From NCBI GenBank assembly GCA_936440205.1, contig OW387150.1:37072295-37136294 (forward strand): DNA of 64,000 nucleotides, written 5' to 3'. The notes beneath the pieces were generated by a model. It saw only the letters and a list, made by a program, of their open reading frames with translations. It was not told the origin of the DNA and did not search any database. The position numbers and the translations under genes are program-made. Below, piece after piece: positions 24,466-38,200 of this stretch (its first letter is position 1; each line of letters begins with the position of its first letter). Source of the DNA: Lepidonotus clava (taxonomy: Eukaryota > Annelida > Polychaeta > Phyllodocida > Polynoidae).

Positions 24466-25194
24466 TATGGTTTTTTTATTAGCAAAATCATCATCAGGGC
24501 ATACCCTGATCTTCCTGACAATACATGAAAATCAGTGCATAGTGAAAATTAATCAAACAGTGAATTTGTAGAATATGGACCAGGTAGGAAAAAGAGAACA
24601 TCAAAATTTGAAATTTAAGTTGCAGCATTTTTAAATCAATTTTACATATGTTTGAAACACTTTTTTCAAATTCATTTTGAAATGCTGTATGTTCCCACCC
24701 TCTTGAATATAAACAGGCAAATTGTCCCATAACTGGTGCAACATTAAATAACATCATATTCTTGCTTGGGATGGTTCACTGTTATTAACATCCTCTATCA
24801 GAAGAGGGAGTGGACCATATCCCATAGTGGAAAAAAGGTGGACTACTGTAGAATAATCCACTCTTTTCCTTGCCTCTGATTGGTTAATTCTGTGGCATCA
24901 TTAGCAAAAACAAGAAATGCTGTGGTACGCCCTGTCTCGTGTATGCCTGCTCCTGTCAATCTGATCTCGCTGAACAATTTTGTGTGAACCATTTAAATTT
25001 TCTGCATGAACAGTATACAACAAAGTTGTATTTAAACATTAAAGTTTCGCAAAACAATGTCCTGAGTTGTGATTTCTTCATGCAAATCTGGGCGTAAGAG
25101 GTGTAATCAGTTACTATGCTAGAGATAAGTAAAACAAAGGTCTATACACCTTCCTCATTTAGGTGGCGCCTCCTAGTATATTACATTTGAAACA

Positions 25195-25660
25195 TTTTTT
25201 TAAGGAATCCCTATCGTTAAGGTATTGGAAGTGATGTGACCAAAACAATTTTGTAATGGAATTCCTATCGTTAAGGCATAGGAAGTGATGTGACCAAAAC
25301 TTTTTTTTAGGGAATTCCTATCGTTAAGGTATGGGAAGTGATGTGACCAAAACATTTTTTTAGGGAATTCCTATCGTTAAGGTATAGGAAGTGGTGTGAC
25401 CAAAACATTTTTTAAGGGAATTTCTATCGTTAAGGTATAGGAAGTGATGTGACCAAAACATATTTTTTAGGGAATTCCTATCATTAACATATAGGAGGTG
25501 ATGTGACCAAAACATTTTTTTTAGGGAATTCCTATTGTTAAGGTATAGGAAGTGATGTGACCAAAACATTTTTTTTAGGGAATTCCTATTGTTAAGGTAT
25601 AGGAAGTGATGTGACCAAAACATTTTTAGGGAGCTCCTATCAATAAGGGAAGTGATGTGA
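25195..25660. repeat. 54-bp minisatellite between genes 1 and 2
   Basis: About 8.5 tandem units with GGAATTCCTATCGTTAAGG, AGGAAGTGATGTGACCAAAA and a T-run. The 54-bp period keeps one minus-strand frame open as an 18-residue repeat (MFWSHHFLYLNNRNSLKK), explained by period rather than coding. Confidence 0.9.
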
Positions 25661-26399
25661 CCTAGGTACCAAAAGCCCCAAAAGTTGACAGACAGATGGA
25701 CTGCGCAGGTTTGTGTGAAACATGTATAACTTTGTGATCTAGCGCTACACTATATTTCCAATCGAATGAGATGAAGCCTCTTTCATAAACTGCCTAAAAA
25801 TCTCAAGTAAGCATACCTTCAACTTGGTTATCAATTCCAAATTTAAGTTGTGTGTCATATGATTTTGACCAAAATGGTAGTTTTTCTATAATTATTGCTC
25901 ATGAATATTAATAGTGACGATAGCAAACGATATGCAAAAAGATCAGGAAAAACTCACCTTTCACATGACTTATGCCATGGTATTATAGCTTACGTAGTTT
26001 GTGGGAAAGAAGGAAATAACATGTTTTTTATTGACTGCTAATAAAGCACAAAACGTGTAATTAGACAGTGTTTGCATACCTACATTCTTCAGAACCATCT
26101 TGATTCATGGTCCCTAGGATGCCAGAAGATGAGGAAAAAATCAAGAAAATCCGAGGGGCCCACCATGTAGGGTAAATCCTTATCTTAACTGAATTCAGGA
26201 TTCGGCTCTTGGACTATTAGGGCTTTTGGTAGCTGGCTCTCTTTACTTTATATAGGTTACTATAGAGATACTCAATATAAATTGTGTCGAATTTAGTTCA
26301 CCAGGACGATGCAACTTTATTAAAAACATGGTGTATAATCCGAGTGCAAGAGGCATTCAGATACTTATCCTAATAGAACAGCTACATTCACCCTTGATA

Positions 26400-26665
26400 A
26401 GCCCCGTACCCACTAGGCGACTTCACCGTCGCCGAGCGCCGAGTGACTGGGAGAATTGGCAGTGAAATCACCGGGCGCTAGGATCGCCCAGCGACGCCCT
26501 GTGGGTATGGTGAGTATTCTAGGCGACGTGCGACGGGAAAATCCCCGAAAAAACGTCAGGAAAATATCAAACTTCCCTGATATTCCCATCACCCAGCGAC
26601 GACAATGCCAATTTTCCCCGTCGCTCGTCACTCGTTGCCTGCAAGATCGCTAAGTGGGATTGGGC
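26400..26665. mobile_element. Inverted-repeat element F, copy 1
   Basis: Left GCCCCGTACCCACTAGGCGA, right inverted GCCCAATCCCACTTAGCGA. CpG-rich inside. A diverged copy in opposite orientation lies at 10795-11045. Confidence 0.6.
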
Positions 26666-27723
26666 TTTACTCTAACTGTGTTCCAGTTTGTGTAGTGATT
26701 TACTTTTGTTTTCATACTCATAAAACATTTCATATTTCTACTGAGAACATTTTAAACCAGAGCCTATTTCTCTTCTAGCTCAAGAGGTCCAATTGCATTG
26801 AGTGCGATAGGGTAAAAATCACTGAATATTGTATGAATATGTGTGTGTTCAGAATCAAAATTCACATTCATATACAGAATTGAACCGTGATATGCTAAGT
26901 GTCTTACTAAATATTAAAGAAAATCCCATTGATAATGTCCCAAATTTGACTTCGTGTTTATTTATGAGTGATATTTTGCTTTAAATTAATTTAGGACCCA
27001 TGGAAGAGTAAAGGATAAACAAACTACTTAATTCATTTTCTTATGTACATATTTATTAAGTATAATAACATCACATTTGTTAAAGAACCATCTGATGAAA
27101 GTTACTGTCAGTATTGAGAATACCCTATGACTATGATTATAACAATATTACGTAATTCTAACAATAAAGAAACAGGTAAAAGAAGACCTATTGCAACGGT
27201 AACTTACAGAAAAACAAAATTTAATGCCAATAGAACATACATTTAAGTTTTTCTATACTATACTTTACAAAAGCACTTCTGATTCTACCATTGGATGATA
27301 CATGTTTGAAGTGATGCAAGTTTGTTTTTCTATCACAATTCCTCAAGAAAACATTTGAATAAATAAATATGCAGGAAACACAACCCCTTGATAAGTAAAA
27401 AACATGGCATGCAATATATTCTTGTTTATATTTGTCTTAATAACTATGGAATGAGTATTATGTTTGACATAGAAAGCTTATTGCAGGCCTACATATAGGT
27501 AATGCTCTAAACATACAAAATATGATATAATCCCTTTTGCCTAATCTAACCTACAAGCATCAATATAATGGTTATTTTATGAGTAAAATGATTATATGAA
27601 TAGCACACATGGTTCTATAAAATATGATACAACATTAGTATAGACGATGAATGAGATACAATATAAATGAAATAGTAATATCTACAAGAGTCATATGAAA
27701 TAGTCATATCTACAAGAGTCAGT

Positions 27724-29085
27724 TTTATTGGTTAAATCAGTCCTGAAGGAAAAATAATATCTAAGAAGAAGATTAAATTGATAACCTGAATTTCACTACA
27801 TGATTTTGTGAGTTCTAAAAAAAATGTAGTGAATATACTATGGCAATTGCAATTATTGCATTCCTGATAATCAAAGATGTGTACATGCATCATTTTCAGT
27901 GATCTTTTTCCCACTAGAACATTTCCAGAATGGTTATTAGAACACTCGTTGATTTTGCAGCATTTATCACGTATTAGATATTTTCATAATTCAATCACAA
28001 GATTAAGAAAGGACACCCAAATTCATGCAGTGGAATTCAGACCTAAGGCACACTATTTCATAGTGAATATAAATATACCTCTAAGACGTAAGCTACTTTG
28101 AGCAAGCGCCTTAAAAGTTTTGCCAAGTTCAATCTATTTTGGCTAACCATGTATCTTGATTATAACATTGGTCCTTTAATTCTCTAGCTGTCAATACCAA
28201 TTGGTGGATGACGTTAAACCATCAATTGCCAACCAAGAATCTAAAACCAGGGAGTTCAGGTTTGATACTATACCTGAATCTCCAATGAGATCACAGAAAT
28301 TCAAGCTAACATTAATTTTGGCACAGAAGACTAACATTTTCTGACATTATAGCAGGCAACAATCTAAAAGGTGATGCAGCCTGCACAAAAACATATTCAC
28401 AGCCTGCAATAATCTCAGAAGCCATGACAGTCTTATAAAACAAGTTGTCATAGAAACTTTATATAAGACTTGTTTCACATGCCTCAATCTTAGTAAACAA
28501 ATTTGTCATGGAAATGTAGTGTTCATAGAAACACATCAAAGATGGGTTTTTTTCCAATTTATGAGAAAAGCTGTTAACAAGAACATAATAGTTAAGGGAA
28601 CAGTCTAAATCTTCTTGCTTACACATTGAAAGACTGCACTTGGTTTGATATTTTTCCCAAAAATTAATCTGAATAAACTAGTAGATTCTTATTTTAGGGA
28701 GACCTTTGTTCAGTTATAATTGACCTGGCATCAACAAACTTCTAAAAGATCTTGAAACTGCTTCAATATATTTAAGATCAGCGTTTCCCCATTACCTTCT
28801 CAAAGCTGATTTTTGTCCAGACATTGCCCAAAATAGGTTTCCATGCATCTGCCATGTGTAATCAGTCATAAGCCATAGGTCATAGCTCATAGCCATGGCT
28901 CTAGCAGCAAACTCTAACAGATAATTGGTAGAAAATGATCTGTTGACGCATGGCAGACGACCTATGATGTATGATAAACAATGAGCATTAAAAAAATTAT
29001 CCCTACAAACATCATGGGTGACATCTTTTGAAACCTGTTTCCAAGGCTACCTCCTTGAGTACCACTACATCTTTGGTTGCTATGG
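27724..29085 (-). other. Gene 2 3' UTR (probable extent)
   Basis: AT-rich sequence with no further exon. AATAAA signals on the minus strand lie at 27724-27729 and 27052-27057, so the UTR may be 1.4 or 2.0 kb. Neither can be chosen from sequence alone. Confidence 0.4.
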
Positions 29086-29297
29086 TTACTCAGTCATACT
29101 GATGCGGGTGCCATCCAGGCTTATAGCCATGTTTGACGTGTCTCGTGACATCATGCGTCGCGAGCCACGTGACGTCATGGAGGCCCCCATGGTAGCATCA
29201 CCTGATGTCATCGCTCCATTCTCATATGTCTTGGACCTGCTGCTGTATTTGACACTGTTACGAGGTTCCATTACACCATAGGTTGTCTGGGCTCCAC
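29086..29297 (-). CDS. Gene 2 exon 16: C-terminal tail and stop
   Basis: The acceptor TTTCCTGCAG opens GGAQTTYGVMEPRNSVKYSS..; the frame ends ..ISLDGTRISMTE with TAA at 29088-29086. KTYENGAM supplies a second YxN motif. The rest is rich in Met, Ser and Arg. CRE-like TGACGTCA-related words occur in the coding DNA but are explained by codons. Confidence 0.93.
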
Positions 29298-32200
29298 CTG
29301 CAGGAAAAGTGAGGTTATAGTGAGTATGAGTTTTTGAGTTAGTGAGTGATTGATTTTTTATGTTGCACGATCAACCAGGGTCATGTTTCATGGCAAAAAC
29401 AAGATAGAACGAATTCTGACTTGTTTTGACTTGGTCATTCTTTGCATGGTGATTGTATCTATGAGATGAGGGTGACAGGACGGGCAAACAGCAGGGGATC
29501 AAAACCTGAAAAATCATTTTTGCTGTAACTTGTCCCTTAGTGTACCCAGACACCAACCGGGAATTGAACCCAATGAACCACTTGGTCAGTGCTAGGTCCC
29601 ATCCTATTTTTGCTTTTTATGATCAGCAGGGGCTACTGGGGGCCTATATTCTTCCCAGGAGCAAAAGCCCCACTCTGGTAACCCCACGGGGGATGAGTCT
29701 TTGTTCTGAGAGTATGTCAACCATGTCAAGATTATCAAAACTGTGTCTTGGATTTATTTCTGGACAGAATTGCCACCTGGGATTTGATTTACTATGAAGA
29801 AGTTAGTCACCTTTAGGTAAGATGAAGAATGTCAAATTTCAATGAAATAATGCAATATATATAATGGTGTCAGGACAAGTGTAAAAACCACTGATGCCCC
29901 AGGGTCTGCTTCCTGAGTATACTCAGGGTATACTAAGGAACAACCAATCAGAGGGCAGCATTCCTTTTGGATATTTTCCTATGCACAGAGCCATGTCACC
30001 CTACCAGAGGTGGGCTAGAATACCCAGGGTACATAGCAGATAAAAGAGGGTTGAATGCCCGGGGTATTGAGAGGTTTTGTCATCATAGCAGGAGCAAAGA
30101 AGGTATAGAAAAAATAAATAGAGGTGGAGTTTAATGCCCAGGGTATGAGGAGGGTATATAGGGGATAGAATACCCAGGGTACAGTGTGGGTACTGGGGAT
30201 AGAATACCCAGGGTATGCAGGGATAAACCGTTAGCATACTCAGGGTATGCATGCAGGGGGTTTAAGGGGTAGAATTTCCCATTAAACAAATATAAAAATG
30301 ACACTATAAAATTATAAATAAACATATCTTGTGGAAATGCTTGCAGTGAGAATGGCTTTTTAGATTAAAGTAATAATAATCTGTAATGTTTGTGACTCGG
30401 GGGCTCACCTGTAAAGGACAAGTAGGCGTGATCCTCTCCTCCATCTGACACCGTCTTGGTTTTCGTCAACGTGGCAGCATCAATGACTAGGCCAGCTGAA
30501 ACAAAATAAAATAGGTTAGCTTCATTATTTTGCCTGTATGCATTGTCAGGACTAGACTCACATGCATATAAAGGTCGGTTGTCATAGGTGTAGTCCTCCA
30601 TCTAGTAATACTGGTTTTACTAATATAAGAAGACCCACAGATGGTGTTCAAGTGTGGCCATATGATGCAGAGGGGTTTGTCACAACCTGAGGGCGAAGCG
30701 CGAGGGCCATACAATCCCCATGGGTCTTACAGGGTCTTCCATATTTTATCACCCAAGCAAAATACAAAATAATGTTTAAATCCTAGGATTCAAGGGGCGA
30801 TACATACAGCCACTAACTACACACCACCCCTTGTATGTACTGCTTCTTGGCCATGTGGGTGATAAAGAACCAGCATGTTAGCAGACAGGTAGTGATTGTA
30901 TTGTTTTAATGGTACTCACATGAAGGTGGGTTGTCGTAGGTGTAGTTCTCCTTCTCGTAGTATTGGTTGTACGGTACCAGTACATTAGCCGATAGGTAGT
31001 CTGCCTTGTCTGGGTGTACAACCTGGGACTTACTGAAACATGAAAGGTTGATTGGTTATTAGTTTCTTTACGCCCACATTAACCAGTGAGAGATTCAGCT
31101 TTTTGAAAAGGTGGGGGCACACTTATAAAAATGGGGTCAGCAACCAGGTAAATCACTAAGTGGAAACACCTTTTCTAGTCATTTTTTTACCAGTTCTAAT
31201 GGAAAATGTTCAGAATCTAGTGTAGTTGCTCATTGCCTTCCTGCTTTGAGTTTGATAATAGTACTTTATGCAAGTTAAAAATATAGCGGATTTAGTCCCA
31301 CTTGGTAGCCACTGGACCACCCCTCCACTTGTTTATATTTGAATGTGTTCATTCAGTCGCCTTGAAATGTCAGAAATGTCGGAGACACAAAAATACACCT
31401 TTAAATTTCTGTAAATGGGGCCATTGAGGCATGATAAAGTTATTGGAAATGTTACCTTTACAGGACCTTCCCAAAACCTTTTCAGGTGACTTATAAAATT
31501 CATCAAAGATCTTGCAAAGTTATTGGAAAGGTGACATATACTATGCCTTTAATAAACTTCAGTGACCCCGTTTATATAATAAAGGGTCTTAAAGGTCTTA
31601 AAATTTCCCACAGTATATAAACATTATATATGTGGAATTATAGTACTTAGGGGCTCTTCAATAATCAGTCATCTTCATCATAAATATAAACATTATGCTC
31701 TAACTATTGAATCACAACTTACGTGTTGCCCTTCTTCTTGTGGTAGCAGGCGATAATTCCGATAATGATTCCAACGATGACCAGACCAACCAGCAACACA
31801 ATCACCACTAAGATAAAAGGAAAATTAATCAAAAAGTAAATATTAAATTTAAAATTACTCAGGATTACACTTTCAGACTGATCAACAATTACCACTTCAA
31901 TAAAAGTTATATATATAGAGAGAGAAAGAGATATTTCAAAAAGTAGATATTATATTCAAGACTATACTTTCAAGTTTTATCATCACAATTATGAAAACCA
32001 TGTTATGGTGACCATGCTTGAGAGCTTGAAACTTTATAATTAATAAAAAGGTCATTGAAAAATGAATTTATAGATATTTTCTATATTCAAGAAATTTATA
32101 AAGCTCTATAATTCTTAGGCTTCCCAAAAAGTTACAACACTAGAAATTATCAGGGGCCAGTGTACTTGTTTCTAAGTCATGTTTTCTCTTTTAATGCTAC

Positions 32201-35200
32201 ATTACATGGTTATTACAAAGATTTGACATCATCATCTAAAAAGGGTCCCAGTAAATATTTTTAAAAAGAAAAAAGAAAACGGAGAGGGGTTGATCCAGAA
32301 TCTTGTTGCTTCAAACACATAGCTAGTTTCCCTCCTCCCACCTTATGTTGAACAGTTTGCAATACTCTATAATTCAAACAAGTCAATGGTATTAACATGA
32401 AGAAATGATCAACCAAAAGAATTTTTTATCACCTATTTCAGAAAGTTTTTTTACACTTTATTTAATTGCAAGGGTCAGATCAAGGGCTGTGACGGGTGTG
32501 GGACAGTGTAGTGCGTAAGGTCCTCGCTTAGCATGTGGCCAGACCAGGTTCGAGCCCAGGCAGGGTTTGTCTACGACATTGTCTTGCCTTGCCGTCATTC
32601 TAACCAACATAGATTCAAACACAGTACTTTATACAAGACTAAAACCATCAGTTAGTCCTAATATAGCTGAAAAATTGCTGATGGACTTTAAACTCCACCA
32701 ATCATCATCAAGGGTTGTGATAGTTTTTGAATCTATGAGAAGGTAGAGACCATACCCCTACACTGCATTTAAGCAGACAACTCTTCCCCCTGTCAAAATA
32801 AAGTAATGACTGTTGGCTACCTATGCTGCCATCTGTGGCTTAAACTAGAACTAACCCAATTAACATAAATTAACATAAAAGGTGTCTCCAAATCGTGGAA
32901 GATTTTGCAACAAAAAATTGAACATGAAATTGATAGCATCTGTCCAATGAAAGAAATCAAAATTAAAAAAATGAAACAGGAATGGGTTTCGAATGAACTT
33001 TTAGAACGAATCTATGAAAAAGATCAATTGAAAAGTCTAGCTAGACGATCTGGAAAGAATGAAGACAGAATTTTGGCAAATAGAGCCAGGAACGATGTAA
33101 ATGCTTTGGTGAAAAATGCAAAAGCGAATTATATTCGGGACTCACTTGACAACTGTGGCAATAACTATAAAAAATTTTGGGGTAATATAAAAAAGGTGTT
33201 ACCTGATAGTTAAAGTAACTCAAAATTGTCGGTTGTCAATGAGGAGTCCGGAGAATATGTATCGGATGAGAATGTACCTGATTACATTAATGATTTTTTC
33301 TCTAGTATTGGTCCATCCTTGGGCAAAAATTTGAAAGGTAATTGGCCACCGATTGATCAGGGTTTGTATGATCAATTCGAATTTGAGATTATTGACTTGG
33401 ATATGGTGATTTCTTTAGTGAAAGAAATTGATTTGTCTAAATCTGCTATCAACACCTTGTCGACGAGAATATTGAAATTGGCCTTTGAAGCAGTACCTCA
33501 ATGTTTGTTACATATTTTTAATAGATCAATTTTACTAGGGATTTTTCCAGATAGCTGGAAGAAAGCGGTAGTAATTCCATTAGACAAGGGAGGTCACAAA
33601 AAAACTTTGAATAATCTTAGACCAGTTTCATTGTTGCTGCTTCCGGGTAAACTTTTGGAAAAAATTGTTTATAAACTAACTTTTGCATATCTTGAACGGC
33701 TGGTTATTTTGTCCGAAGCTCAAGGGGGTTTTAGACCCGACCATTCAACTATTTCAACTGTGTCCTGTGTGACGGATATCATTAATGATAATTCTGATAA
33801 AGGTCGGGCCTCTTTGGTTACTTATGTGGATCTGAGCAAGGCCTTCGATACTATTGATCACCAAATTTTTTTAAGAAAGTTAAAATATTTGGGCTTTGGC
33901 AAATCTGCATTGAAGTGGTATTCTAATTATCTAACTAATAGAACTCAGAGAGTTATGGTGAACAATGGTATGTCGAAGAGTAAACCGCTGTTATGTGGGG
34001 TGCCACAGGGTAGTCAAATTGGCCCACTTGCATTTCTGATGTATATAAATGATGTGTCAAAACTAATTAAAAAATGCGGCATCGCCTTATATGCTGATGA
34101 TACGGTTTTGATTAGTAGTGCCAATTCTGAGAAAGAAATGGTTGACAATATGCAGTATGATATATCTGCATTTGAATTATGGTGCAACAAGAATAAACTT
34201 TTAGTTAACTCTAAGAAAACCAAGTTGATGATTTTTGGCCCAAAATCAATCACCAAAAAAATGGCAAAACCAGTGGTACATATGAGTAATGTAAATTTGG
34301 AAATAGTCGATCATTACAAGTATTTGGGAGTTACCCTGGACAGCGAACTCACATTTGACTTGCATTTATCAAATATAATATCAAAGATCACTAGTAAAGG
34401 GTTTCTACTAAGAAAAATCCGATCATATTTATCAATTGATGCCAGTCTTGCGGTTTATAAGGCGATGTTGCTACCTCATATTGAATATGGTGATATTTTT
34501 TATTCACATGCGTCTGCTGGTAAGAGAAAGAAGATTCAAATTCTTCAAAACCATAATTTGAGGTTATGTTTGTCACTTCATCCAAGAACAAATGCATTAA
34601 TTACTCATAAATTGGCAGGACTTAATTATCTAGTAGATAGAAGAAATGCACACTTATTAAATTTTATGTATAAGAGATCTAGAAATACTGTATACACGGA
34701 CAATAGAGATCTACCACTGAGACGATTTGATGGACCCACTATTATAGTACCTGACTTAAGAAAATCTAAATCCCAATTGCATGTTAACTACAAAGGTGCT
34801 GTCGCATGGAATGACTTGCCAGTGGAGCTACGGAATATTCAGACCTATGATAAGTTTAAAAATAAACAAAAATCTTTATTAAAAACTATGTTAAACCAAG
34901 CCGTTGATGGGCCAGTTCCCTACTAAAGGGGGCTGAAATTTATTCTACCTGAATCCTCATAGTTGCCCAATGAGAAATAGTGAGTAATCTTGTTTGATAC
35001 ACCATAGTGCTGTATTTCAATGAGGACTAAATGATTACAGACAAGTAAGTCCGATTGTTTCAGTCAGTCCAACTGACTGTGTTTTTTACAAAATGTATAA
35101 TTTATGTGACCTTGAGATGCTGTGTTTTGATGAAAACCATATTGTATATGAGAAAAATACAGGATAAATAGAACGAATTTAAAAAAAAAAAAAAAAATCT

Positions 35201-38200
35201 GGTGGAATTGACTTGTACTACCAAGAGATGACTTGACAGTATACGTATAAAGGTTCTCCCCCTTATTTCTTCATCTTGTCTACTCATTCTGCATCTGAAC
35301 CCATAACTAATCAACAATAACAAGTACTAATACTAAATAAACAAAGGTTTTACCTATTTCTACAATACCGAGTCCACCGCCTACACCAGTTGAGGCGCCG
35401 AGGGCAGGGGCAGGCTCGTTCACGGTCCCGTTGTTGGTTGTTGTTGGGCCTTGTGTTGTTGTTGTTGCAGCAGCAGCTGTTGAAGTTACTGTTAAAATGA
35501 AATTAATATTGAATTTATTCAAATGCTAGCTGTTTTTGATCTGCAAAGAATATATGTCATATAAAGCTGTGGGGGTAAATGATAGGCCCTGCACACTGTG
35601 TGATGTTTTCTTGCAATTGATTACTGGTGATTCCTTGTTGTGTATCTGGATAGCTTGTGGCAGAATACCAAAGAACTCTGTTTTAGGGGTTAGATGGGAG
35701 ATAATTCCTTTAATATTGCAGCAACTAAGTGTCTGGTTAATACAGGATTTTCACCAAATGACCCTAGTGATACCACAGTGATTTCATAGAATGTATTGCT
35801 ATTCAGAAGTTAACTATCATTCTGAAAATATATTTGTAATCATGAGCACATAATCATTATTAAACATTGAAAACCTCCAGAGCTCATGTCTCATGTTGTG
35901 AGTAAAATGCCAAATTTGATCGGCTCATGTCGACTGCTTGCAGTGCATAATTTTGGAATAGGTGATAAAAAGCAATATGTGACATATCTAATGTTTTATT
36001 GAATACAAACATTAAATTACCAAATTGTCTCTTCATAATTCCAATTAAACATATCATACATATCATTAGCATAACAAATAGAATTGAGGAAAAGATGCTA
36101 GTCACAAAAGTTATAATTGAAACCATTGATCATACAATATAGTTGCTGGATTTAGTGACCTCATAAACAGCTGTCTTTCACCTGCTACAATTGCCTCTGG
36201 TGAATTTTGAAAATAGACATTTGCAATAGCTGCAGGTTATCAATTATATATTCATCAGCCCAAGAAATAAGAGCAAGAGATTTGAATTCATTTCATTAGA
36301 AGCAAATAGAGATTCAAGATGTGGGTTCAGCATTTCATACAACAGTTAACAATTCAAGCCCTTGCTGATTTTGGTCGTATGAATCACAATTTGGCTATTT
36401 TGTACAAAATTGAGTGCCAAGATCATCAGACAAAAAGAGGGGATTCAGAAACACACTTCAGAGCATGCAGAACTACAAGCCAACAGTTCATAATTAAGCT
36501 CTGCTGATGTAAGCCATATGGACCAGCACCTTTCTGTTCTGTCAAAGATTGAGTGTGAGTTTCATCAAGCAGAAAAAGCAGTTTTGGCACTTCATACAAC
36601 AGCAAGTTAACAATTCACAGCCTTTTTGCTGTTTTAAACCATGCAGATCAGAACTCACCTGTCATGTAGAAAGCGGAGTGCCAGTTCCATCAAACAAAAT
36701 AACAAGACTCAGAAAAGCAGTTTTGGCATTTCATACAGCAGCAAGTTAACAAATCACAGCCTCTACTGTTATAAACCATACAGACTAGAAATGCCTGTCC
36801 TGTGGAAAATGGAGTGCCACTTTACTCAGAAAGCAGCTTTGGCATTTCTTACAGCAGCAAATTAACGATTCACTGCCTTTGCTGATGTAAACAATACAGA
36901 CCAGAACTCACTTGTTCTGCAGAAGGTAGAGTGCCCATTCCCTCAAACAAAATAACAGGACTCAGAAAGCAGCTTTGGCATTTCATACAGCAGCAAGTTA
37001 AGAAGTCACAGCCTTTTTGCTGTTGTAAACTATACAGATCAGAACTTGAATGTTCTGCAGAAGATGGAGTGCCAGTTTACTCAGAGAGAAAGATGTCAGT
37101 CAGATAAGCAGTTTTCGCATTTCTTACAGCAGCAAATTATCAATTCACAGCCTTTGCTGATGTAAAAAATACAGGCCAGAACTCAACTGTTCTGTAGATG
37201 TTAGAGTCCACATTCAATCAAACAAGATAACGGGACTCAGAAAAGCAGTTTTGGCATTTTTTTACAGCAGCGAGTTAAGAAGTCGCAGCCTTTGTTGTTG
37301 TGAACTTTACGGACCAGACCTCGCCTATTCTGTAGAAGGCAGAGTGCCAGTTCCATTAAACAAAATAACGTGACTTGGAAAAGCAGTTTTGTTATTTCGT
37401 ATAAAAGCAAATTCAAAACCTTTGCTGATGAAAACCATACAGACTAGAAATGCCTGTACTGTGGACGAAGAAGTGCCAGTTTACTCATACAGAAAGACGT
37501 CACTCAGAAAAGCAGACTTGGCATTTCTTACAGCAGCAAATTAATTATTCACAGCCTTTGCTGATGTAAATCATACAGACCAGAACTCGCTTGTTTTGTA
37601 TAAAGCAAAGTGCCAGTTCACTCAAGCAAAATAACATTACTCGGAAAAGCAGCTTTAGCATTTCATGCAAAAGCAAGTTAACAAGTCAAAGGCTTTTCTG
37701 ATGTAAACCATACAGACCAGAATCTGACTGTGTGGTAGAAGACAAATCCCTTGAAAGCGTAGTCGTAGAAGTTGACAGTGTGGTCGAAGAAGTTGAAAGA
37801 GTTGTAAGAGCTAGTGGTCGGAGAAGGTGGAACAGACGCTTTAAACAAAATGCCCAGTTCTACATGTTTGAGAACAGGAGATAAATTAAGTCAAACATGT
37901 GTTTGAAACTCCTCTAGGACTCAGGATTCAGTTAACAGCATTTCTGGTGTTCTGAACATTGAACTTGAGTTTCATGTCAGAATATGTTGGTGTTTTACTC
38001 ATCTTTATCACCTTAGAAATGACGAGACTATGAGGTGTTGCACACAAGAAACACTTCTCTTTCTATGATTGCTTCCTATTCCTTTACAATCAGATGATAA
38101 CTCCATTAATATACAAGTAAAATGCATGTTATCCCAGCAAGCAAAGTCCATGTTCAAGACATTTTCTAGACAAGAAGACAGACACTTGTATGAAAGTTGT

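Larger units (their letters stand above)
24031..27723. other. Spacer between convergent genes 1 and 2
   Basis: No gene is supported here. It holds an AATGTTATAATAACGTT repeat (24225-24465), the 54-bp minisatellite (25195-25660) and a GC-richer inverted-repeat element (26400-26665). Open frames across the minisatellite are repeats of a 54-bp unit, not a gene. Confidence 0.6.
32869..35197 (+). mobile_element. 5'-truncated non-LTR retrotransposon (LINE) in gene 2 intron
   Basis: It begins in the linker before the reverse transcriptase, has no endonuclease, continues through the RT frame (33226-34926), and ends with a 3' UTR and a 17-base A-run (35181-35197). Inserted in antisense to gene 2 between the stalk exon (35354) and the membrane exon (31807). 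RT motifs resemble the Jockey/CR1 group; the exact clade is not resolved. Confidence 0.85.
31808..35353 (-). other. Gene 2 intron before the membrane exon
   Basis: 3.5-kb phase-1 intron that contains the SINE and LINE described above, together about two thirds of its length. Rest AT-rich, no exon. Confidence 0.7.

Noticed and set aside
25360-25623. Minus-strand frame with an 18-residue repeat (MFWSHHFLYLNNRNSLKK)
   Set aside because: Explained by a 54-bp tandem unit whose length is a multiple of three; no start context, splice sites or domain.
36310-37720. CRISPR-like array
   Set aside because: Units of about 138 bp with diverged sequence along their whole length, no short identical repeats with unique spacers, and a clearly animal genomic setting.
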